Shown here one piece after another: positions 59,751 to 64,000 of a DNA stretch of 64,000 nt. How positions within the stretch are numbered: the stretch's first letter is position 1; each line of letters starts with the position of its first letter. The notes below the pieces were generated by a model. That model searched no databases, was not told the DNA's origin, and saw only the letters and a program-made list of their open reading frames with translations. The DNA comes from an uncultured Faecalibacterium sp. (GTDB lineage Bacteria > Bacillota > Clostridia > Oscillospirales > Ruminococcaceae), in NCBI GenBank assembly GCA_934548045.1, contig CAKTEM010000002.1, positions 104,611-168,610 of the forward strand. Reading direction: 5' to 3'. Position numbers and translations under genes: made by a program.

Positions 59751-60777
59751 CGCGAATCACCTCGACTTTCACGTTTTTGCTCAGCAGCCACTGGATGGCG
59801 GCGTCCATCTCTTCGGATTTGCCGCTCAGGATAGCGACCAGACCGCCCAGCGGTGCGCCCTGGATCAGCTCGATCTGGCTGTAAATGATGTTGACATTCA
59901 GATGGAAGGTACGGGAGATCTCGGAGACCAGAGCCTCGGAGACATTCTTTTCCCGGTAGGAGAATCGCACCAGCTTTTCGCCCGGTTTGATCTGTACCGT
60001 GTCGGAATCGCTTTCCAGCAGTTCATTGATGCGGTACAGGTTCGAGGTCGGGCGGATGAACTCTTTGGTGATGGGCTGCTTCGGCTCGGCGAAGATGGAG
60101 AAGACATCGCCCTCTTCGACGACCTTGCCGGACTCCATGACGGCGACCCGGCCGCAGATCTCTTTCACAGCATCCATCTGGTGGGTGATCAGTACCACCG
60201 TGATGCCCAGCTGCTGATTCAGCCGCTTGAGCAGCTGCAAGATCGAGTGGGTCGTCTGGGGGTCCAGTGCGCTGGTCGCCTCGTCGCAGAGCAGAACGGT
60301 CGGATTGTTTGCCAGCGCACGGGCGATGGCGACGCGCTGCTTCTGTCCACCGGACAGCTGGCTGGGGTAAGCGGTCTCTTTTTCGGTCATATCGACCAGA
60401 GCCAACAGCTCCCGAACCTTTTTCGCGATTTCCTCTTTCGACAGGCCGCTGCCCTTGAGCGGATAGGCGATGTTGCCGAAGACGGTACGGGAGGGCAGCA
60501 GGTTGAAGTGCTGGAAGATCATACCGATCTTCTTGCGTGCCTGCCGCAGCTGCGGCTCACTGAGGGCCGTCAGCTCCTTGCCATCCACCAGAACTTTGCC
60601 CTCGGTGGGCCGTTCCAGAAGATTGATACAGCGTACCAGCGTAGACTTGCCTGCGCCGGAAAAACCAATGATGCCGTAGATCTCCCCGTCCTGGATCGTC
60701 AGGGAAACATCTTTCACGGCCTCCACGCTGGCCGAACCGCTGCGGAACGTTTTTGTAATGTGTTCCAGCTGAATCAT
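59737..60777 (-). CDS. metN: Methionine ABC transporter ATPase MetN
   Basis: 346 residues. Walker A GFSGAGKST, Walker B VLLCDEATSALDP, signature LSGGQKQRVA, and the C-terminal NIL domain (about 265-345) that senses methionine in this family. LEHITKTFRSGSASVEAV marks the start. It has GAAAGGA upstream and lies downstream of a leader with a small ORF and terminator. Confidence 0.96.
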   Translation of the reverse strand: MIQLEHITKTFRSGSASVEAVKDVSLTIQDGEIYGIIGFSGAGKSTLVRCINLLERPTEGKVLVDGKELTALSEPQLRQARKKIGMIFQHFNLLPSRTVFGNIAYPLKGSGLSKEEIAKKVRELLALVDMTEKETAYPSQLSGGQKQRVAIARALANNPTVLLCDEATSALDPQTTHSILQLLKRLNQQLGITVVLITHQMDAVKEICGRVAVMESGKVVEEGDVFSIFAEPKQPITKEFIRPTSNLYRINELLESDSDTVQIKPGEKLVRFSYREKNVSEALVSEISRTFHLNVNIIYSQIELIQGAPLGGLVAILSGKSEEMDAAIQWLLSKNVKVEVIRDGVS

Positions 60778-60802
60778 AAGTCTCTGTGTCCTTTCTGAGG
60801 TA

Positions 60803-60835
60803 TAAAAAAATCCGGAAAGCTTTTTCGCTCCCGGA
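60803..60835 (-). terminator. Terminator in the metN leader (probable attenuator)
   Basis: On the minus strand TCCGG-G-AGC pairs with GCT-TT-CCGGA and is followed by seven T. It lies 24 bases after the leader ORF and 26 bases before metN, in the transcript of metN itself. Confidence 0.75.
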
Positions 60836-60858
60836 CATGGTATTGTAACGAGTTCCCG

Positions 60859-60969
60859 TCAGATGTTTTCTGCCTTTTTTGCGCAGCGCAGCACGACAAA
60901 CCCGTTCCAAACCATTGCCCGGGAGCCCAACATTCGCTCTGCACAAGTCATCGAAGTAATGCTGCTCAT
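60859..60969 (-). CDS. 36-residue leader ORF upstream of metN
   Basis: ATG 60969 follows GGAGG by eight bases, in the leader between the promoter and the terminator. The peptide starts MSSITSMTCAERMLGSRAMV; Met occurs at residues 1, 7, 13 and 19, at exact six-residue steps. The rest is WNGF, basic Cys-Ala-Lys-Lys, ending ENI. It could be a leader peptide for methionine-sensing attenuation, or a small protein. Confidence 0.6.
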   Translation of the reverse strand: MSSITSMTCAERMLGSRAMVWNGFVVLRCAKKAENI

Positions 60970-61025
60970 TTGACGTTCCTCCTTGCGTTTTCTACCAACC
61001 CACTTACTTCGTAGGTGTTGGCTGT

Positions 61026-61054
61026 ATTATATTCCCACTTTCCCATTAAGTCAA
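61026..61054 (-). promoter_or_regulatory. Promoter of the metNIQ operon
   Basis: On the minus strand TTGACT (61049-61054), 17-bp spacer, TATAAT (61026-61031). The leader starts with a bulged hairpin (CCAACACCTAC with GTGGGTTGG). Confidence 0.82.
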
Positions 61055-61146
61055 TAGGTTTTACCGATTTGGGATGGATTTCAGCTTTTTCGACAGCGCG
61101 AAAGCACTTTCAACGAAAAAACTGGGAAGATTGATGTTTTGTGTAC

Positions 61147-61179
61147 AAAAAAGAGCCGCTGTGCAAATACACAGCAGCT
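61147..61179 (-). terminator. Terminator of murC
   Basis: AGCTGCTGTG pairs with CACAGCGGCT (one G-U) on the minus strand, then a C and a T run. Confidence 0.9.
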
Positions 61180-61198
61180 CCTGAAAGCTCAAATAGAT

Positions 61199-62581
61199 TT
61201 AGTTGTTCTCTGCCACCATCATCTTGCTGGCCTTGTAGATGTCGCCGCAGCCCAGCGTGATGACCAGATCGCCCTCACGGGCGTTCTTCTTGACCCAGTC
61301 GGCGGCCTCCTCGAGGCTGTTCACCAGCACCGAGTTCGGGATCTGTGCCGCCAGCTTTGCGCTGGTGATGGTCGGGTCGTTCGGCTCACGGCTGCCCATG
61401 ATGGGGGTGATGACCGTGATATCGGGGATCTTCAGGACGTCCACAAAGTCGTTGAACAGCATCTTGGTGCGGCTGTATGTAAACGGCTGATGGACTGCGA
61501 TGACGCGCTTGTAGCCCAGCTCCTTGGCGGTGTTCAGGGTCGCGCGCAGCTCGGTCGGATGATGTGCGTAGTCGTCCACGACCACAGCACCATTGCACTC
61601 GCCATAAACCTCAAAACGGCGGCCTGCGCCCTTGAAGTTTGCAGCAGCCTCAGCGCACTGCTCGACGGTCAGGCCGACAAAGCGGCAGACAGCGCACATT
61701 GCCAGCGCATTGTAAATGTTGTGACGGCCCGGAACAGCCAGACGGATATGACCGGTGACCTTGCTCCACTCCTTGAGGTCGAACTCAAAGAAGCCGGGCT
61801 TGTACTCCTGCACGTTGATTGCCTGATAGTCGCCGTCGTTCTCGATGCCGAAGGTACGGACACGGCGGTCGAGGGTGTACATGACGTCCATCGTGTTCTT
61901 GTCGTCGGCGTTAGCGAAGATCATGAACTGGGTCATCAGGGCGAAACGCTTGAAAGCGAACTTCAGCTCGCCCATGCTGCCGTAATAATCCAGATGGTCG
62001 TTGTCGATGTTCAGGACGACCGACAGGTACGGGGTCAGCTTCAGGAAGGTCTCCGCAAACTCGCAGGCCTCGATGACGATATCATCGCCCTTGCCAGCCT
62101 TGCCGTAGCCATTGATGAGGGGCAGCTTGCCGCCGATGACTGCGGAGGGATCTTTGCCGGCCAGTTCCAGCGCGGTGGTGATCATCGAGGTGGTGGTCGT
62201 CTTGCCGTGGGTACCGGAAACGCAGATGCTCTCCTTGTACAGGCGGCTGACGTAGCCCAGCATGACGCTGCGCTCGATGGTCGGGATACCGTAGGATGCC
62301 GCTGCGCTCAGCTCGACGTTATCCTTTGCGATCGCGGCCGAGTAAACGACCATATCGGTACCGATGACGTTGTCCGCACTGTGGCCGAGGGTCACTTTGA
62401 CGCCCATCTCACGCTCATAGCGGATGATGCTGCCATCCAGCACATCACTGCCCGAGATCTCGTAGCCCTTTGCCGCGAGGATCTGGATGAGGGGATACAT
62501 ACCGCTGCCGCCGCAGCCGATGAAGTGGATCTTCTTCACATTGTCCAGCAGGTGCTGGTTGTAGTCAGAAAACATGAACAT
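61199..62581 (-). CDS. murC: UDP-N-acetylmuramate--L-alanine ligase MurC
   Basis: Ligates L-Ala to UDP-MurNAc, first amino acid of the stem peptide. 460 residues. IHFIGCGGSGMYPL for the UDP-binding domain (usually GGIGMS), SGTHGKTTTTSMITTAL for ATP, NIDNDHLDYYG, and DDYAHHPTEL are MurC motifs. ATG 62581 has GGAGG nine bases upstream; the codon at 62590 is TTG. It lies far from the other wall genes. Confidence 0.96.
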   Translation of the reverse strand: MFMFSDYNQHLLDNVKKIHFIGCGGSGMYPLIQILAAKGYEISGSDVLDGSIIRYEREMGVKVTLGHSADNVIGTDMVVYSAAIAKDNVELSAAASYGIPTIERSVMLGYVSRLYKESICVSGTHGKTTTTSMITTALELAGKDPSAVIGGKLPLINGYGKAGKGDDIVIEACEFAETFLKLTPYLSVVLNIDNDHLDYYGSMGELKFAFKRFALMTQFMIFANADDKNTMDVMYTLDRRVRTFGIENDGDYQAINVQEYKPGFFEFDLKEWSKVTGHIRLAVPGRHNIYNALAMCAVCRFVGLTVEQCAEAAANFKGAGRRFEVYGECNGAVVVDDYAHHPTELRATLNTAKELGYKRVIAVHQPFTYSRTKMLFNDFVDVLKIPDITVITPIMGSREPNDPTITSAKLAAQIPNSVLVNSLEEAADWVKKNAREGDLVITLGCGDIYKASKMMVAENN

Positions 62582-62656
62582 ATAAGGCAACCTCCAATAA
62601 GTAAAACAACCGCCGAGTGGGCTGTATTCATGCTAGTATTCAGGGTGACACCTATT

Positions 62657-62685
62657 ATTATATAATTTTTGGGCGACAAAATAAA
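62657..62685 (-). promoter_or_regulatory. Possible promoter of murC
   Basis: On the minus strand a consensus -10 TATAAT (62657-62662) and a weak -35 TTTATT 17 bases upstream (62680-62685). The gap from 62582 to 62909 holds this and the leader of the next gene; a TATAGT box at 62842 is the likely -10 of degV. Confidence 0.45.
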
Positions 62686-62909
62686 CACTTCCGAGCGAAT
62701 TTTCGGAAAGAACCATAATTTGCGCCTTTCTTTTGTGACAACTGTACAGAACAAGGAAAGAAAATCCGTCTAAATCGACACTTCATAAAAGATTTACATT
62801 TGATTCCATAAATATAGATAACAACTTTGAGTCTTTTGTGGTATAGTAATATCGAATAGTTTTGAGAAATCTGCCGCCAAGCCTGCGGCGTGAAAAGAGG
62901 AGAACCCCA

Positions 62910-63755
62910 GTGAACATCAAAATCACCGCCGACAGCACCTGCGACTTATCCGAAGAGCTGCTCCGGCAATGGAACATCTCGCTGATGCCCATGCACATCC
63001 TGATGGGCGGCGAAAGCTATCTTGATGGCGTGACCGTCCACCCTGCGGACGTCTTCGCCCATGTCAAAAATGGCGGTCAGCCCCCGAAATCCGCCGCCGC
63101 AAACCTTGTCGAGTACACCGATTTCTTTGCGCCGTTCGCAAAAGAGTACGACGCCGTTATCCATATCTCGGTCGGTTCCAAGTTCTCGTCCTGCTTCCAG
63201 AACGCCCGGCTTGCCGCGCAGGAGTTTGACAACGTCTCGGTCGTCGACAGCGAGAACATCTGCACCGGTCAGGGCTATCTGGTCCTCCGCGCCGCAAAGT
63301 GGGCGGCAGACGGCCTGTCTGCGAAGAACATCTGTATGCGGCTCCAGAGCCTCGCAAAACGGGTCGAACTGAGCTTTGTGCTGAACCAGCTGGACTTCAT
63401 GGCAAAGAGCGGCCGCTGCTCCGGCGTCTTGGCGTTTGGTGCAAATATCCTCGGCATTAAGCCCAGTCTGGCCGTCATTGACGGCGAGCTGAAGGTCGTC
63501 AAGAAGTACCGCGGCAGTCTCCCCATCTGCGTCGGCAAGTACATCGCCGACCAGCTGGACGACCGTGACGACATCGACAACTCGATGGTCTTCATCTCCT
63601 CCTGCGAACCGAAGCCCGGCTGCATGGACGCCATCAAAGCCGGCTTGCGCAAGTACGGCAAGTTTGAACATATCATCGAGACCGATATCGGCACCACCAT
63701 CGGCGGCTACTCCGGCCCCGGTACTATCGGTATCGTGTTCGCGAAAAAAGTATAA
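62910..63755 (+). CDS. DegV-family fatty-acid-binding protein
   Basis: 281 residues. Start at GTG 62910, with GAGGAG seven bases upstream; the frame is open 16 codons further but only to a TTG without a ribosome site. IKITADSTCDLSEELL, MPMHILMGGESYLDG, FKSG-like SAAANLVEYTDFF, and KSGRCSGVLAFGANILGIKP are DegV features. It probably delivers fatty acid to FakA, like the gene at 32549. Confidence 0.93.
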   Translation: MNIKITADSTCDLSEELLRQWNISLMPMHILMGGESYLDGVTVHPADVFAHVKNGGQPPKSAAANLVEYTDFFAPFAKEYDAVIHISVGSKFSSCFQNARLAAQEFDNVSVVDSENICTGQGYLVLRAAKWAADGLSAKNICMRLQSLAKRVELSFVLNQLDFMAKSGRCSGVLAFGANILGIKPSLAVIDGELKVVKKYRGSLPICVGKYIADQLDDRDDIDNSMVFISSCEPKPGCMDAIKAGLRKYGKFEHIIETDIGTTIGGYSGPGTIGIVFAKKV

Positions 63756-63770
63756 TGCAACTATGATAAG

Positions 63771-63814
63771 AGCGGCTTCGCAGTGAGATTTTTTTCACTG
63801 CGGAGCCGCTTTTT
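63771..63814 (+). terminator. Terminator of degV
   Basis: AGCGGCTTCGCAGTGA pairs with TCACTGCGGAGCCGCT (one G-U) and ends in five T. Confidence 0.93.
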
Positions 63815-63852
63815 ATACCGGAAAACATCTCAAATCACAATTCGCAATAACC

Positions 63853-63925
63853 AAAAAGCCGCCCCGAGAAAAATCTCAGAGCGGCAAAACAAAACCCCCA
63901 AGGAAAATCCTCGAGGGCTTTTGTT
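63853..63925 (-). terminator. Tandem terminators of the rRNA operon
   Basis: On the minus strand, first AAAAGCCCTCGAGG-ATTTT-CCTTGGGGGTTTT with TTTTG after, then GCCGC-TCT-GAGA-TTTT-TCTC-GGG-GCGGC with five T. They directly follow the 5S 3' end. Confidence 0.88.
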
Positions 63926-63928
63926 TAA

Positions 63929-64000
63929 GTCGGCGACTACCTATTTTCACGCGCCGTTTCCAGCGAACTATCTTGGGCACGAGTGAGCTTAACTTCTGTG
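63929..64000 (-). rRNA. 5S ribosomal RNA, 3' part (cut at the right edge)
   Basis: On the minus strand the sequence opens with CACAGAAGTTAAGCTC, the conserved 5S loop B/helix III motif, and ends at the 3' side with GGTAGTCGCCGAC. About 72 of roughly 115-120 bases are present; the 5' part lies beyond the window. Two terminators follow. An rRNA operon therefore reads into the window from the right. Confidence 0.9.

Noticed and set aside
60778..61080. S-box (SAM-I) riboswitch or T-box upstream of metN
   Set aside because: I found no conserved S-box core and no T-box motif. The leader has an ORF and a terminator instead. A covariance search could still overturn this.
63783..63986. 67-codon plus-strand frame at the right edge
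   Set aside because: It runs through the degV terminator, the rRNA terminators and 5S rRNA, so it is not coding.
1..64000. CRISPR array, tRNA genes, integrase or transposase genes
   Set aside because: No regularly spaced repeat array, no tRNA-like TTCRANY loop context, and no recombinase-like protein was seen.

Overview
The window looks like chromosome of a gut Clostridia member of the Oscillospiraceae, most likely Faecalibacterium or a close relative. The basis is moderately high GC with C/G-ending codons, strong AGGAGG-type ribosome sites, an Rnf complex, a DUF5685/DnaJ gene neighbourhood, and a short palindromic repeat family in gene gaps. The genus is inference; no marker gene was compared.

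Layout. 1-8.5 kb (minus): division and wall cluster rsmH-ftsL-PBP(PASTA)-murF-mraY-ftsW-murG; murG runs off the left edge. murC lies alone at 61.2-62.6 kb. 8.7-9.7 kb: rsmD and a coiled-coil protein. 9.9-15.3 kb (plus): a flavodoxin-fold reductase, a GH2 glycosidase lacking its usual acid/base Glu, and a zinc-ribbon/DUF5685/DnaJ trio. 15.4-19.0 kb (minus): a secreted protein and serC-serA. 19.3-21.1 kb: a BlaI-type regulator and rlmD. 21.1-23.85 kb is an AT-rich island with two divergent genes, a PD-(D/E)XK-like protein and a Sel1-repeat/AAA+ ATPase; it is the best candidate here for an uncharacterised system.

23.9-37.6 kb: small metabolic and stress genes, including cysK and an Rrf2 regulator that share a matched operator, clpB behind a CIRCE element, a CNNM/CBS membrane protein, degV, purA, queH, an MFS transporter and an EAL-domain remnant. 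37.8-42.9 kb: rnfCDGEAB, a membrane ferredoxin:NAD+ oxidoreductase. 43.2-48.7 kb: small envelope proteins and a surface-polysaccharide cluster (rfbC, ABC-2 exporter, two-domain GT2, DUF5662). 48.8-51.7 kb: a D,D-carboxypeptidase and dipicolinate synthase dpaAB. 51.8-52.5 kb: a small radical-SAM-like protein and an XRE regulator. 52.6-56.6 kb: an ECF S component, an oxidoreductase, coaX and coaBC, suggesting pantothenate uptake and CoA synthesis. 56.9-61.1 kb: an M20 amidohydrolase and metNIQ, preceded by a leader with a 36-codon Met-containing ORF and a terminator. 62.9-63.8 kb: a second degV. The right edge holds the 3' part of a 5S rRNA on the minus strand with tandem terminators, so an rRNA operon enters from the right.

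Regulation visible in the sequence includes a CIRCE site, twin Rrf2-type operators, twin CopY/BlaI-like boxes, a probable attenuator before metN, and many hairpin terminators. A dispersed repeat (CCCTCTCAGTC, a variable hairpin, then a G/C hairpin) occurs at six places, one of them a 151-bp element with terminal inverted repeats.
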